A stretch of 64,000 nt of DNA, from assembly GCF_003858645.1 (NCBI RefSeq), contig NZ_RQJP01000004.1, forward strand, positions 310,001 to 374,000. Reading direction: 5' to 3'. Source of the stretch: Larkinella knui. GTDB lineage: Bacteria > Bacteroidota > Bacteroidia > Cytophagales > Spirosomataceae. The position numbers were made by a program, and so were the translations under genes. How positions within the stretch are numbered: position 1 is the stretch's first letter; each line of letters opens with the position of its first letter. Positions 34,415 to 43,720 of the stretch are shown one piece after another. The notes below the pieces were generated by a model, which was given only the letters and a program-made list of their open reading frames with translations, had not been told where the DNA came from and made no database searches.

Positions 34415-35815
34415 TCAAACCCGGACCAGAAGACACTTCGCAGGCATCCTAACTGGCAGACTGACCATCACCTGCACCACCAGGTAATTTACCCCGTTGA
34501 TGTGGATTTTCTCCTTGAAGTTCAGCGTGGCCAAGTCCGTTTCGTTCAGCAGTAGTTCCCGCTCCACGTAAAACATTCTGGTCCGGAACGCTTCCAATTT
34601 TTTCCAGAAAGTTTCGGCCAGTCCGCCCATCCCGAGCCAGTACAGGCTCAGCCCATCCAGCGTCGGTAACGCCAGCGGCAGATCATCTTCCAGTCCGTTC
34701 CAGAACAACAGCCGGGGCATCCAGCCCTGCGTCAACTGATTGAATTCGGAGGTGACCCCAGGTTGTCGGGCCGATGCCAGGCCCGTATCCGTATCGTACA
34801 GCAAGGTGCTTAGTTTGCAGGAAAGTTTGGCAATTCCGGTCGGATCGTCACCCGCGGGCGTCAGGTAGTCAGCCAACTCCCCGGGTTTATCTTTCAACAG
34901 CGCATCGGAGGAATCCAGCTCGAAGTTCAGTTGCAGCCGGCGGTTGACTTCCGCCCGTCGTTTGTACTGTTTTACCGCCTTCCCCGACCAGTCCTTGACC
35001 ACCGGCGCTCGAAAGATGTCGTCGGTCAGCGACGTCGTTAACCGCCCCTGCACCGCCTGAAAATCATACGCCAGGTTGAACACCTTCCGCAGTTCGATCA
35101 GCAGCTGCGGGATCGTCCAGGCGGGCAGGTGATTCCGGATCGTTACTTCAGCCGCGCCGTCGAGTGCCCGGGTGTTGTAGAGCACCAGTTTCGAGAGTTG
35201 CGGATGATCCAGAATGGTGCCCGATATCGTCGTCCCGGTTTTGGCGGCAATCTGCAGCAACAACCACCTGACGAACACCATCGGCACGTTCGGGCCAGCC
35301 GTGTACACGCCGGCTGCATACGGATTGACCCGCCCCCCGTAGCCGATCCCCGCGCCATTGGTGCCGTAGTAATCCGGATTCTGAATCGTCGGAAAACACA
35401 CCGCTTCCTGACCGGCCACCGTCAACACCGGGGTAAGCGTTACAGGCACGGCAATCGTCCCAAAATCGATCTCACTCAAGGGCACAGTCTGGTAATCGCC
35501 GAAGAATTCGCTCAGCGGTTGCACGACAGACAGTTGAAAACCGCTCGAATCGACCGTGGCCACACCAATGCCTTCCTGCACCAGGTGACCGTTGTAGTAC
35601 TGCTGCACCACCATCCGCTCCGAACCGGTGGCCACCTGCAGTTCATCCTGAAATCCGAACAGCCGGCGATTGCGGGCCGACAAGGGCAGGGCAGGTAACC
35701 TGGCACTACTGGTAAACAACGTTTCGTAGGTCAAATAGGGATTGACCAGTTCCAGATCGACGCTGCCGTTGGGCACCAGATCGGCAATTTCACCATTCAC
35801 ACGGGTTTGCAGCAT
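34415..35815 (-). CDS. Phage tail/baseplate protein of unknown class
   Basis: A 466-aa protein (MLQTRVNGEIADLVPNGSVD). Strand-rich, it contains NPYAAGVYTAGPNVPMVFVR and ends NYLVVQVMVSLPVRMPAK. It lies 2 nt after the 675-aa gene. Two large proteins between an HK97 gp10-like gene and the tape measure are probably tail hub or distal-tail components, although in most phages these follow the tape measure. No diagnostic motif recognised. Confidence 0.6.
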   Translation of the reverse strand: MLQTRVNGEIADLVPNGSVDLELVNPYLTYETLFTSSARLPALPLSARNRRLFGFQDELQVATGSERMVVQQYYNGHLVQEGIGVATVDSSGFQLSVVQPLSEFFGDYQTVPLSEIDFGTIAVPVTLTPVLTVAGQEAVCFPTIQNPDYYGTNGAGIGYGGRVNPYAAGVYTAGPNVPMVFVRWLLLQIAAKTGTTISGTILDHPQLSKLVLYNTRALDGAAEVTIRNHLPAWTIPQLLIELRKVFNLAYDFQAVQGRLTTSLTDDIFRAPVVKDWSGKAVKQYKRRAEVNRRLQLNFELDSSDALLKDKPGELADYLTPAGDDPTGIAKLSCKLSTLLYDTDTGLASARQPGVTSEFNQLTQGWMPRLLFWNGLEDDLPLALPTLDGLSLYWLGMGGLAETFWKKLEAFRTRMFYVERELLLNETDLATLNFKEKIHINGVNYLVVQVMVSLPVRMPAKCLLVRV

Positions 35816-35817
35816 GC

Positions 35818-37845
35818 TTAAGCAGGAGTTAAATCAAGGTACAATTTATCGCCCGAGTTGAGCGTCTCGGTCATCGGATGAAGCAGATGAAGTTCGTAGC
35901 CGTCCTGGTTCATCCTGAACGTCGTGTCCTTGATCGGCAGTCCATTCCGGTACACCCGGATCCGGTAAAGCTGCCCGGGTGTACCCATCGTGTAGAGAAA
36001 CCAGAAGTTATCGTTGATCACCGGAAAGTCCAGGTCATTGCTGCCCGGTGCATACACGTTTGGGCCGGCGGACAGGCCATAGGAATTTCCCATATCCGTA
36101 ACCATTAACGTAGAATGGTGCACCGACGTTTTCGACGGCTGACCCGCCCGGTAATGCCATTTGCCGGCGGGAACCGACCAGGCATAAATTTCGGGCGAAA
36201 CCGTGCAGGTGCCGTACTGATCGGCATACACCTGGGTATTCAGGGAGGCATATTCGGCTTCAGCCAGCTGGTTGGCATCGCCATCCGCTTCCCCGCCATA
36301 TTTCCCCGCCGTGATAACAATCGTGGCCGGCCCACCCACCTGACCCGTCGGGCAATTGGTGCGGCTGTAGGTGGTGGTCCGGGTAATTTCCGCACTCGGA
36401 AACGGCGTAGTACCTGGGTCGATACCCGCCAGCGGAAGCCCCCCAATATAATCCGGATCACCGGGTGCGTTGGGCTTCTGGGTCAGCGGCTTGAATAACG
36501 AGCCGTCGTCCAGATAATATTTCTGCAATCGAATCGGTCGGCCCAGCCCTGTACGTTTGCCCATCGCATCCAGCAGGTGCATCATGCCTACACCCCGCCA
36601 GCCGGTCGGCCGCACGGCCTGGGCAGGAGCCGCCGGCAGATCGCTGTAGCTGAGTTGGACATCCACCTGCCGGAAACTAAACTGCCGGGCCACCAGGTCG
36701 CCGTCGTCTTCGTGGTCGACCAGGTCGGTCGTCAAAAGTTCCAGTGGCTGGTGGCCTTTGTCCGTTACCAGATACCACTCCCGGGCCAGCAGCAGTTCAT
36801 CCAGGTAGCGCAGGGTTTTGACCGCATGACGCTCAAAATAGCCCGTGGAAACCGTCAACGTTCGCTCGCCGATCACATCGGTGATGTACAGTTCCGTGAA
36901 ACCCACCGCATCCAGCGGGCGTTCCCGTTCGGCCGATGACCGCTGCACCTTCAGCGTTTCGGATCCGGCTCCTATCAGACGCAACGTATCGAAACCGCCC
37001 AGGCTGTTGGAAAACAGAATCTGGCGCTCATTCCGCCGGTATTGCCGGTCGACGGTGAAGCTGCGCACCTGAGAGAGTCGCTCGTTGGCCTGGTTCGACA
37101 GCCAGATCCGGTACCGCATCAGCGGATTGCCCGCCGGCACCTGAGCCGCCAGCATCGACGGCCCCACCGGCGCGCAGATCACCTGGTACTGCACGACATT
37201 TTTCAGTGTCAGCAGCGTCATCTCATCGGTGGTGCCATCCCGCAGGGTGTACTCGATCCGCAGCCGCACTTCCGTGGGCAGCGGACTACAGTTCAACAGA
37301 AAATACAGGTATTCTTCCTGCTGATGGCCAACGATCTTGCTATCCGGCTGCCAGGTCAGAAATTGCCGCACGTCAGCCTGGTAGTCACTGGCAAACCGAT
37401 CGGCCCAGCCGGCGGCATCGGCCTCAGTAATGCCGCCTTTCAGCAGCCATTTGATCCCCCGCTCCACTTCAGCCCCCCCGGGCAGCACCTGCTCGGTCAG
37501 TTTGTAGGGCATCGTCAAAGTGGCGATCGACGAAAGCTCCGATTGGCGGTAGGCAGGTTTCTGGAGCGCCATAAACCCGTCGAGAATCGAATCAAACTGA
37601 AAAAACGCCCCTTCGTAGGTCGTCGCGCCATCCTGCGTAACGGGCGGCTTTTCGCGGCCTTCCAGTGTGGGCAGGGCCATGAACGTCGATGCCTGGGCAT
37701 ATTCGGGCACTTTCAGCGTCAGCAAGTACCGCAGGGGGCTGCGGTCGGGAAACGCGACCGGATCCAGCGCGTCGATGGTGTGGGTAATCCGGTTGCGGCT
37801 GAGCTGCACCGGCAAAAAGGTGAGGGAGGCTTTCGGGTCAATCAT
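35818..37845 (-). CDS. Large phage structural protein with DUF5977-like segment
   Basis: A 675-aa protein. The body is beta-rich, with paired modules around residues 50-330. At about residues 505-570 there is a Bacteroidota DUF5977-type repeat: TYSRTNCPTGQVGG, AGKYGGEADGDANQLAEAEY, then QVYADQYGTC. Such repeats are frequent in surface and fibre-like proteins and end with a conserved cysteine. The C-terminus is a jelly-roll-like strand series (FLYTMGTPGQLYRIRVYRNG). Probably a tail tip or side-fibre protein. It starts by ATGA overlap with the upstream gene. Confidence 0.62.
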   Translation of the reverse strand: MIDPKASLTFLPVQLSRNRITHTIDALDPVAFPDRSPLRYLLTLKVPEYAQASTFMALPTLEGREKPPVTQDGATTYEGAFFQFDSILDGFMALQKPAYRQSELSSIATLTMPYKLTEQVLPGGAEVERGIKWLLKGGITEADAAGWADRFASDYQADVRQFLTWQPDSKIVGHQQEEYLYFLLNCSPLPTEVRLRIEYTLRDGTTDEMTLLTLKNVVQYQVICAPVGPSMLAAQVPAGNPLMRYRIWLSNQANERLSQVRSFTVDRQYRRNERQILFSNSLGGFDTLRLIGAGSETLKVQRSSAERERPLDAVGFTELYITDVIGERTLTVSTGYFERHAVKTLRYLDELLLAREWYLVTDKGHQPLELLTTDLVDHEDDGDLVARQFSFRQVDVQLSYSDLPAAPAQAVRPTGWRGVGMMHLLDAMGKRTGLGRPIRLQKYYLDDGSLFKPLTQKPNAPGDPDYIGGLPLAGIDPGTTPFPSAEITRTTTYSRTNCPTGQVGGPATIVITAGKYGGEADGDANQLAEAEYASLNTQVYADQYGTCTVSPEIYAWSVPAGKWHYRAGQPSKTSVHHSTLMVTDMGNSYGLSAGPNVYAPGSNDLDFPVINDNFWFLYTMGTPGQLYRIRVYRNGLPIKDTTFRMNQDGYELHLLHPMTETLNSGDKLYLDLTPA

Positions 37846-38387
37846 GGTTGCTCAGTACCGGTTATCGTTTGTTTTAAATGGCGGATCGCAGCCAGCGCAG
37901 CTGCCTGCCGCACCCGTTCGCCGACCATACCGAACTTTCGGCCCGAGGTGACGCTGTACCAGCCCCGACCCGTCCGGAGGTGTTCGATCTTACGCTGGCG
38001 GGCAATCCGGACGCCCCAGGCAATATCGCGAATCAGCCGGGAGTCGGATTTGATCGAACCGTACCGGCGGGCCCAGATATCCTTCAGAAATTCGGACGTC
38101 CCTTTTTTCTCCACCCAGTACATCAGGGCTTCCAGCGGAGCCATGTTACTGCCCACGTTCAGCCGCTTCATATCCCGGTAGCGACCATAGTCCAGAAAAC
38201 GGATTTCGCATTCGTACACGAACCGCTGGGCCTCAGTCCGGATCGTCGAGCGAAACGAATCTTCCAACTCACCCGTCATCACCAGCCCCTCGCGCTCGAC
38301 GGCGATGCGGTATTCACTCATGGCCTGCCGCTGGAACTCGGCGATAATATCGGCCAATTCTTTTTCGAGTTCTTCCAGCGCATCCAT
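37842..38387 (-). CDS. HK97 gp10-like head-tail component candidate
   Basis: A 181-aa basic protein with an N-terminal helix (LEELEKELADIIAEFQRQAM) followed by GLVMTGELEDSFRSTIRTEA, reminiscent of gp10-like tail-completion proteins ('TGxLxxS' motif). It is rich in Arg and Tyr. It overlaps both neighbours by 1-4 nt. Its place two genes after portal supports a connector or tail-completion role. Confidence 0.6.
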   Translation of the reverse strand: MDALEELEKELADIIAEFQRQAMSEYRIAVEREGLVMTGELEDSFRSTIRTEAQRFVYECEIRFLDYGRYRDMKRLNVGSNMAPLEALMYWVEKKGTSEFLKDIWARRYGSIKSDSRLIRDIAWGVRIARQRKIEHLRTGRGWYSVTSGRKFGMVGERVRQAAALAAIRHLKQTITGTEQP

Positions 38388-38875
38388 CAGTCCGAACTGC
38401 CCACCAGGGCATTGGCGTTGGTGATAATTTTAAAGTCGACCATCATTCCGCAGGCCCGATCGGGTCCGACCTGGGTCATCGGCCGGATTTTCCAGTGGCG
38501 GGAATCTTCCCAGTTGTAGCGGCCCGCGCGCACATCCTTGCGCATCTGGCGGATGATGCGAAAGACGGCACTCTGCGCCTGGCTAATGGACTCGCTCAGC
38601 GCATGGGCCGTGGAGTCAGCGGGCAAACAGAGCACGGCGAACGAATTGTCCTGGGTGGCCTGGATCAACCCGTGCGCGGTGTCGCTCAGCAGGATGTTGG
38701 GCATAAACAGAATAAGGGCCGGGTAGGAAAAACCGGTGGTGCGGGAGGCTTCCACCAGCACATCAGTGCCTTCGCCGGCTTCGAAGAGAAACGTTTCCAG
38801 GTGGTCATCAGCCTCCTGAATGCTTTGAAAATACGCCTTCTGGGCGACGATATCGGTTCCGAGGTAGGTAATCAT
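38387..38875 (-). CDS. Phage connector-region protein, unknown
   Basis: A 162-aa protein (MITYLGTDIVAQKAYFQSIQ) starting inside the last codons of the portal gene (ATGA) and ending at the start of the gp10-like gene. Alternating strands and helices, no membrane span. By position it may be a tail terminator or minor head-tail connector. No motif supports a specific name. Confidence 0.55.
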   Translation of the reverse strand: MITYLGTDIVAQKAYFQSIQEADDHLETFLFEAGEGTDVLVEASRTTGFSYPALILFMPNILLSDTAHGLIQATQDNSFAVLCLPADSTAHALSESISQAQSAVFRIIRQMRKDVRAGRYNWEDSRHWKIRPMTQVGPDRACGMMVDFKIITNANALVGSSD

Positions 38876-40176
38876 GAGGCTTGCCCGACCACGTTTTGTT
38901 TGCCGGTGGGGTTTTTATCCAGGGTGGTAAATTCGACGTCGACAAACTTGTATTCGATATCGCGCGGCACGTTCATCAGCCGCAGGGCTGTGTTTAACGG
39001 TTTGAGCAGATGTCGACGGTACGAGGGCGTGCGGTAGGCGACCTGGTACATGGCCGCGTGCTCCAGCTCCGATCCCGAACCACCCACCTTGCCGCCCTGG
39101 TCGATGCCGGCCAGGACCGGCAGAATGCCGTGCCCCTGGGCCTGGGCAATGTTGGCCGCTTCGTAAATTTTGGTGTAAGCATCATCCGACATTTTGTTGT
39201 CGATCGCTTTGATCCGAATCATGTCTCGGGGCTTGCCATTGCTGTCGGTCAGATCGCCAATCATCACCACGGCTTTGTCAGTATTCTGAATCCCGGCCAG
39301 AAAATCGTCGAGCTTGGACATGAACTCATCCTTCCGCTTTTCGATGAGTTTAGCCGTTTCTTCATCGTCCGCATTTTCGCCTTCATCGACGAAGTACGAT
39401 TCGTCGATTTCGATCAAATACTTGATGTTATAGCCGTTGGTGAGCCCGTTTTCGTGAAACTGCGGGATCATGTTGGCCACCTTCGTCCACACTTTTGTGC
39501 CCCAGAATAGCCCCAGGTTGTAAAAATCCTGGCCGATCTGGGCTTTCTTCAGCAGCATGATCGATTCGGCCTGCGCCGTGGGGTTGTAGCGATCCCAGAG
39601 CGGAATCCGCCCCATATCGGCGGGTGTTTTGCCACTGCCGAAAAGCGGACTGGTAAGCACGTGGGTGATTTCGCCGGCTGTGGGTTTCTCAAACCGGCAC
39701 TTCACCGGTTGAATGGTCTGCAAACCGATTTCGTTGCCTTCCCCGATCGACAGGTTAACAAACGCCATTTCGCAAAACACCAGGCTCAACGCTCCAAGCT
39801 CCAGGTATTTTTCGAAGATTTCCTGATTTTCAAACCACTCGTCCAGATCCGGAAAATCCTCCCGATCGTAGATCTTCTTTCCATTCTCATACCGAAAACG
39901 GAACGGCGCAACGCCCGCCCCCAGGACAAACTCTTTCGCCTGGTCCATCAGCGAAGGCTTGCTGGGCGACTCCCAGTTCAGGGCAATAACCCGGTTGGGT
40001 TCATCGTCGTCCTTTCCCCATTTTACCCACTCAAACTTTTTTCCGGATCCGGTCGCCTTTTGGGCCGACAGCGCCTTTTCATCCCCGTGCACCACATCCA
40101 CGGCGGGGGAAATTACCACTGCAGCCGCCGGGCCGCTCAGGTAAAACATTCTACTATCAAATCGTCTGACGGACAT
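38872..40176 (-). CDS. Portal protein
   Basis: A 434-aa protein between terminase and head-tail genes. Mixed alpha/beta with a long central helix region (KRKDEFMSKLDDFLAGIQNT), a PVLAGIDQGGKVGGSGSELE loop and a terminal segment HLLKPLNTALRLMNVP. These are features of siphovirus portals (wing, stem and crown regions). Length is typical. Position directly downstream of terminase strongly supports the assignment, while sequence recognition is moderate. Confidence 0.75.
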   Translation of the reverse strand: MSVRRFDSRMFYLSGPAAAVVISPAVDVVHGDEKALSAQKATGSGKKFEWVKWGKDDDEPNRVIALNWESPSKPSLMDQAKEFVLGAGVAPFRFRYENGKKIYDREDFPDLDEWFENQEIFEKYLELGALSLVFCEMAFVNLSIGEGNEIGLQTIQPVKCRFEKPTAGEITHVLTSPLFGSGKTPADMGRIPLWDRYNPTAQAESIMLLKKAQIGQDFYNLGLFWGTKVWTKVANMIPQFHENGLTNGYNIKYLIEIDESYFVDEGENADDEETAKLIEKRKDEFMSKLDDFLAGIQNTDKAVVMIGDLTDSNGKPRDMIRIKAIDNKMSDDAYTKIYEAANIAQAQGHGILPVLAGIDQGGKVGGSGSELEHAAMYQVAYRTPSYRRHLLKPLNTALRLMNVPRDIEYKFVDVEFTTLDKNPTGKQNVVGQAS

Positions 40177-40496
40177 TACCAGGAGTGTTTAATACGATAC
40201 CATTCACGTTGATCCCGAAACCGGTAGGCCATCAGCAACCGGTTTCGGAGGGAAAAGAAATTGCCTTTTTCATCTTCCAGCAGTACGATACCCTTTTCGA
40301 GCAAATCGTAGCGTAGGCCAGCCTTCGCAGCCGTTCCGTTTGTGGCTTTTACCCCCGTGTTCTTCCGACTTTTTTTACAACCGTGCCGCTCGCCCGTCGC
40401 ACCGTCTTCCTTGCGCCGGTAGCGAATCGAAAAACCGTCGTTGATGGGGTCGTGAAGCAATTTGAAAAATTGCTCGACTGTCAATGTTTGATCCAT
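40176..40496 (-). CDS. Small phage protein between terminase and portal
   Basis: 106 aa from ATG 40496 (MDQTLTVEQFFKLLHDPIND). Basic middle (GERHGCKKSRKNTGVKATNG), which may bind nucleic acid. Its end overlaps the portal start by one nucleotide. An AGGAC box lies at 40530-40534. Function unknown; a packaging accessory is possible. Confidence 0.55.
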   Translation of the reverse strand: MDQTLTVEQFFKLLHDPINDGFSIRYRRKEDGATGERHGCKKSRKNTGVKATNGTAAKAGLRYDLLEKGIVLLEDEKGNFFSLRNRLLMAYRFRDQREWYRIKHSW

Positions 40497-40722
40497 AGTC
40501 AAAGGTGAAATGCGGTTACCGGGCGAAAAAGGACAATTTTTGACCAAAAAAGCCTTCCAATGCTCTTTTTAAGCAAACGGGTTGTGCTCAGGGAGTTGGC
40601 CAGCCTGATTTTCCGAACCGGCCCTTTTTTTTCCAATAATCTCTAAGGGCTATCAAACGCCCTGTCTGGTTTCGGTAATTACCGGTCCGCGTTTTCCGAA
40701 TATATGAAAGGGGGTGCGCGCT
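40497..40722. other. Spacer between terminase and the portal block
   Basis: 226 nt with no convincing gene. It holds an AGGAC box (40530-40534; - strand AATTGTCCTTTTTCGCC) about 35 nt before the 106-aa gene, and scattered T/A runs. A promoter for the portal block is plausible. Confidence 0.4.
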
Positions 40723-42222
40723 TCAGAGGAAGCGGATCTGCTTCGTGCCTTTGGGCTTCTTCGCTGAGGAAAATTTATAATATAAAATGTAATCAAAGCA
40801 GTCGCTTAGGTGGGTTGCGTACTCCTGATTGATCGTTGTTCGCTCACTTCGTTTGTCCTTTGCAAAGGTTGGAAGGATGGGTGAGTTCTGCATTGAGATG
40901 ATCAGTGCCTTGCAGGTGTGTTGGTTGATCCGTAAGCGAGGGAAGCGATCATCGGTCTCCAGCAGCAGCTTGTCGATCAGGTTGAACTTGTCAACGTGTT
41001 CAGGGTTGGTCTTCAGGATCCGGTCGAACACCTTCCAGCCAGCGAGCCTGAACACGGCTCGCACCAGGTCGAAGAAGGTATCGTTCGAACCGGCTGATTT
41101 GGATTCACCGTATGCATCACCATACAGGAAGATTTCTTTCCTGCTCTGCTGGTGGTAGGTGGCCACCACCCGCCAGGCCAACGTTTCCACCAGGGTACGG
41201 TTGGGATCGGCCACCTTTGCATAGAGGCTGTTAATTAACCGCAGTTCTTTAACCCCCTCCTGGCAAACCACCACGGAACAAATAGCCGCGTTAAAGTCGA
41301 AGCTCAGTTCCAGGGCTTTAGCTGGATTGTAGTCACTGAACGTTGGCACCCATACGCCTGAGTCGTTCTGATCGTATTGATAGGTGTCGGCCGAGCAATG
41401 CTTCTCAAACTCAAACGAGGGATAATAACAGTTGGGAAGTTTGGCAATGCGCTCGTTTAAGACCTCGATCCGGAACTGCATGGGAGACAAGAGCTCCTCC
41501 TGGTTCTTCTTGTAATCAGGGTGTAAAAGCGGGTTGTCGTCACAATTGCCCTCGATAAAAAAATACTTGGCCGGATCTTTTTTCATCAACTCTTCCGTCA
41601 GAAAGACCCATTTGCCCGACTCATGCCAGGGGTTGGAGGTAAAATCGTAGAGTGAGTTGTGCATCCAGTTGCTCGCAAACCGGTGCGTATTGGCCCGAAA
41701 CAGCATGGGCATCAGGATGGTTTTGACCCACTCGTCCTTGAACAGGGCGGATTCGTCGATCAGGCCGCCGTCGTAATTACCCCCTCGGTTTGAATCGGGC
41801 CGTTCAAAACTGAGCATCTGCAGGCAGAAACCCGTAATAAACGAAACGCATCGATCCCAGGTCTTGGGAGCTTTGTAAGGTCGGGGCCAGTGGGCGGGTG
41901 GCTCCTTGCAAACCACATAATGTCCCATTCCGGTTTTTTCGTCGTACGGTTGCCAACCCAATCCCCGAAACGCATCGGCCATATCGACCAGGACGATGTT
42001 CAGCAACTGGGCGAATGTCAGTCCGGCCAGAAAGAATTTGGCGCGGTGCATATACCGGGCAAAGTAGGCCAGGCAAACCAGCAGTAGAAAGGTCTTGCCG
42101 AAGGCCCGCCCCGCCAGCAGGGTTTTGCGCTGGGCCTGGCTGGCCAGAAATAGTTTCTGCTTGGGAAAAACATAGACCAGGTTGGCCTTTTCAGTCAACA
42201 ACGTCGTGTTCAGCATCTTCAA
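40723..42222 (-). CDS. terL: Terminase large subunit
   Basis: A 499-aa packaging motor. ATPase domain: Walker A-like GRAFGKTFLL (about residue 38) and Walker B GGLIDESALF. Nuclease domain acidic residues: LSFDFNAAICSVVV, FLYGDAYGESKSAG and THLSDCFDYILYYK. These are the canonical two halves of large terminases, which cut concatemers and pump DNA into proheads. It overlaps the small-subunit candidate by 32 nt. Confidence 0.92.
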   Translation of the reverse strand: MKMLNTTLLTEKANLVYVFPKQKLFLASQAQRKTLLAGRAFGKTFLLLVCLAYFARYMHRAKFFLAGLTFAQLLNIVLVDMADAFRGLGWQPYDEKTGMGHYVVCKEPPAHWPRPYKAPKTWDRCVSFITGFCLQMLSFERPDSNRGGNYDGGLIDESALFKDEWVKTILMPMLFRANTHRFASNWMHNSLYDFTSNPWHESGKWVFLTEELMKKDPAKYFFIEGNCDDNPLLHPDYKKNQEELLSPMQFRIEVLNERIAKLPNCYYPSFEFEKHCSADTYQYDQNDSGVWVPTFSDYNPAKALELSFDFNAAICSVVVCQEGVKELRLINSLYAKVADPNRTLVETLAWRVVATYHQQSRKEIFLYGDAYGESKSAGSNDTFFDLVRAVFRLAGWKVFDRILKTNPEHVDKFNLIDKLLLETDDRFPRLRINQHTCKALIISMQNSPILPTFAKDKRSERTTINQEYATHLSDCFDYILYYKFSSAKKPKGTKQIRFL

Positions 42223-42730
42223 TGTGGCGCGTGATTTCGACGGCCTGCAGGTCGTCGGTGAAAATCAGGTTCGGTTTGGGCATGAACAGGCGGGGATCGA
42301 TCTGCTGGCCTTCTTTTTCGGTCATGCCCTGGAGTTTGGCGGCTTTAGCCAGCACATTAGCGGCTGCTTCATACTCGCCTTCTTCGTCGAGTTTATCGGC
42401 CAGTTCTTCCAAGCGGATGACATATACAACCTTTTTGCCTTCCTTGATGGCTTTGGTGGGGTTGCCTCCGAAGATGGCCAGCGCGTCGTTGACGATGTTG
42501 TAGGCCTGGCTCTGGGAGAGTGCGTAGACCTTCATGAGAAGGGCAACAACTTCCCGGCTGGATTCACCCTCGCAGAGTTGGGTGTAGGCGAAATTATAAC
42601 GCTGCATCAACAGCTGATCTTTATCAGCCAGCGGAGCGTCCCGGTGCAGGTGATCCCGAAACCGCTCCAGCCGATCGGCTTTCTGGGGGCTCAATTCCAT
42701 TGGAAAATCAAGTTTTTGGCAAGTTTCCAC
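42191..42730 (-). CDS. Terminase small subunit candidate
   Basis: A 179-aa helical protein directly upstream of terL (METCQKLDFPMELSPQKADR...). A middle region with LLMKVYALSQSQAYNIVNDA resembles the DNA-binding helices of small terminases, and an acidic tail follows. An AGGAC box is 20-24 nt before the start. A mutated copy of its 5' half and its upstream region lies at 43575-43775, on the far side of an inserted gene. Confidence 0.72.
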   Translation of the reverse strand: METCQKLDFPMELSPQKADRLERFRDHLHRDAPLADKDQLLMQRYNFAYTQLCEGESSREVVALLMKVYALSQSQAYNIVNDALAIFGGNPTKAIKEGKKVVYVIRLEELADKLDEEGEYEAAANVLAKAAKLQGMTEKEGQQIDPRLFMPKPNLIFTDDLQAVEITRHIEDAEHDVVD

Positions 42731-42749
42731 AATACCCCGGGGTCAAAAA

Positions 42750-42754
42750 AGGAC
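42750..42754 (-). promoter_or_regulatory. AGGAC box before the packaging operon
   Basis: On the - strand TTTTACGTCCTTTTTTGACC, 20-24 nt from the terminase small-subunit start. The same block is preserved in the duplicated copy (43763-43767). Candidate late promoter element. Confidence 0.4.
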
Positions 42755-42807
42755 GTAAAAAACAGGCTGTGATACTACAGGGGCATCATCACAGCAGGTA
42801 GATTCAA

Positions 42808-42884
42808 ATTGTTAATATTTCATAAATGCCGAGATCGTATTGTAATAATTTCATAAGTTGCTATACTATTGTAGTAGTTTCACA
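42808..42884 (+). promoter_or_regulatory. Three direct repeats with ~30-bp period upstream of the barrel gene
   Basis: ATTGTTAATATTTCATA (42808-42824), ATTGTAATAATTTCATA (42839-42855) and ATTGTAGTAGTTTCACA (42868-42884), consensus ATTGTWRTARTTTCAYA. Spacing is 31 and 29 nt, near three helical turns. They lie immediately before the barrel gene start at 42904. Likely an activator or repressor array. Confidence 0.55.
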
Positions 42885-42903
42885 CCTTACCCTACGACTA
42901 GCT

Positions 42904-43533
42904 ATGAAAGTGATCGGCTCTACCTTCGTACTGATTTTGTTACTCCTTTTAGATGCCACGGCCCAAACCGAGAAAGGCCGATGGCTGATTGGTGCACAGA
43001 TAGGAAATTTCAACTACCGACAATATAAAAATGATGTAGGCTATACATTTTCAGGAAGTGTAATGCCATCCGTGAACTATTTCGTGCGTCAAAACTTGCT
43101 GATTGGATTCGATGTGCCTTATTCAGTGGAAAAAAGTAAACTAAAAAATCCACTACTTACTTCGTATGGGTCTGTTGAACAACAACTTGGAGTAGGTCCA
43201 TCGATTCGGTATTATATTGGTAATTCAAACTTCAAGCCCTATGTTGGGATAAGTTATACCTACAGCCGATATTATCATAAGTATGATATGAATGCCAATG
43301 GTGATTTTAGGATTACTTCTAAAGGGTTTAGGAGCAATCTGGCACCCGGGCTTGGAGTTGCCTACTTTGTCAATCGCAATGTTGTCCTGAATGCTGGATT
43401 GACTTATAATTTTTACCATGATAAGTGGAAAAATATTATAGCGGGTGGAAGCAATCTTGACAATACCAGCAATAACTATAAGGACAAAACATTAACACTT
43501 GGAATCGGATTTGCCGTACTATTTGGAGAATAA
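42904..43533 (+). CDS. Outer-membrane beta-barrel protein, prophage cargo
   Basis: 209 aa from ATG 42904, chosen because it gives a good signal peptide (MKVIGSTFVLILLLLLDATA, cut before QTEKG). The mature part alternates hydrophobic and polar residues with many Tyr/Gly/Asn, has eight or so predicted strands, and ends TLTLGIGFAVLFGE. This is the style of OmpW/porin-family small barrels. It is antisense to the phage operon and flanked on both sides by copies of terminase small-subunit sequence. It is probably expressed in the lysogen and alters the cell surface. Confidence 0.75.
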   Translation: MKVIGSTFVLILLLLLDATAQTEKGRWLIGAQIGNFNYRQYKNDVGYTFSGSVMPSVNYFVRQNLLIGFDVPYSVEKSKLKNPLLTSYGSVEQQLGVGPSIRYYIGNSNFKPYVGISYTYSRYYHKYDMNANGDFRITSKGFRSNLAPGLGVAYFVNRNVVLNAGLTYNFYHDKWKNIIAGGSNLDNTSNNYKDKTLTLGIGFAVLFGE

Positions 43534-43574
43534 GTTTTCTATTCGCTTACAATAGAGATAGATAAGGTTCCCAT

Positions 43575-43720
43575 ATGCGAAATCCATCGCAGAGCTGCGT
43601 GTAGGCGGATTTATACCGTTGTATTAGCAGCTAGTCCTTCTCGGCCAGTGGCACCTCCCGGTGCAGATGGTGCCGAAACCGCTCCAGCCGGTCTTCTTTG
43701 GGGATCAATTCCATTGGAAA
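43575..43720 (-). pseudogene. Broken duplicate of the terminase small-subunit 5' end
   Basis: On the - strand from about 43716 it reads MELIPKEDRLERFRHHLHRE, then VPLAEKD-stop-LLIQRYKSAYTQLC. This matches MELSPQKADRLERFRDHLHR and on of the intact gene (42191-42730). An in-frame TAG replaces Gln, and homology ends near 43575. The upstream block including GGGGTCAAAAAAGGACGTAAA is duplicated as well (to about 43775). It marks the insertion of the barrel gene by duplication or by recombination with a related phage. Confidence 0.85.

Noticed and set aside
14814-42730. Mu-like or contractile-tail phage
   Set aside because: No DDE transposase, MuB-like ATPase, tail sheath or baseplate-wedge protein is visible; a tyrosine integrase and a siphovirus-like set fit better.
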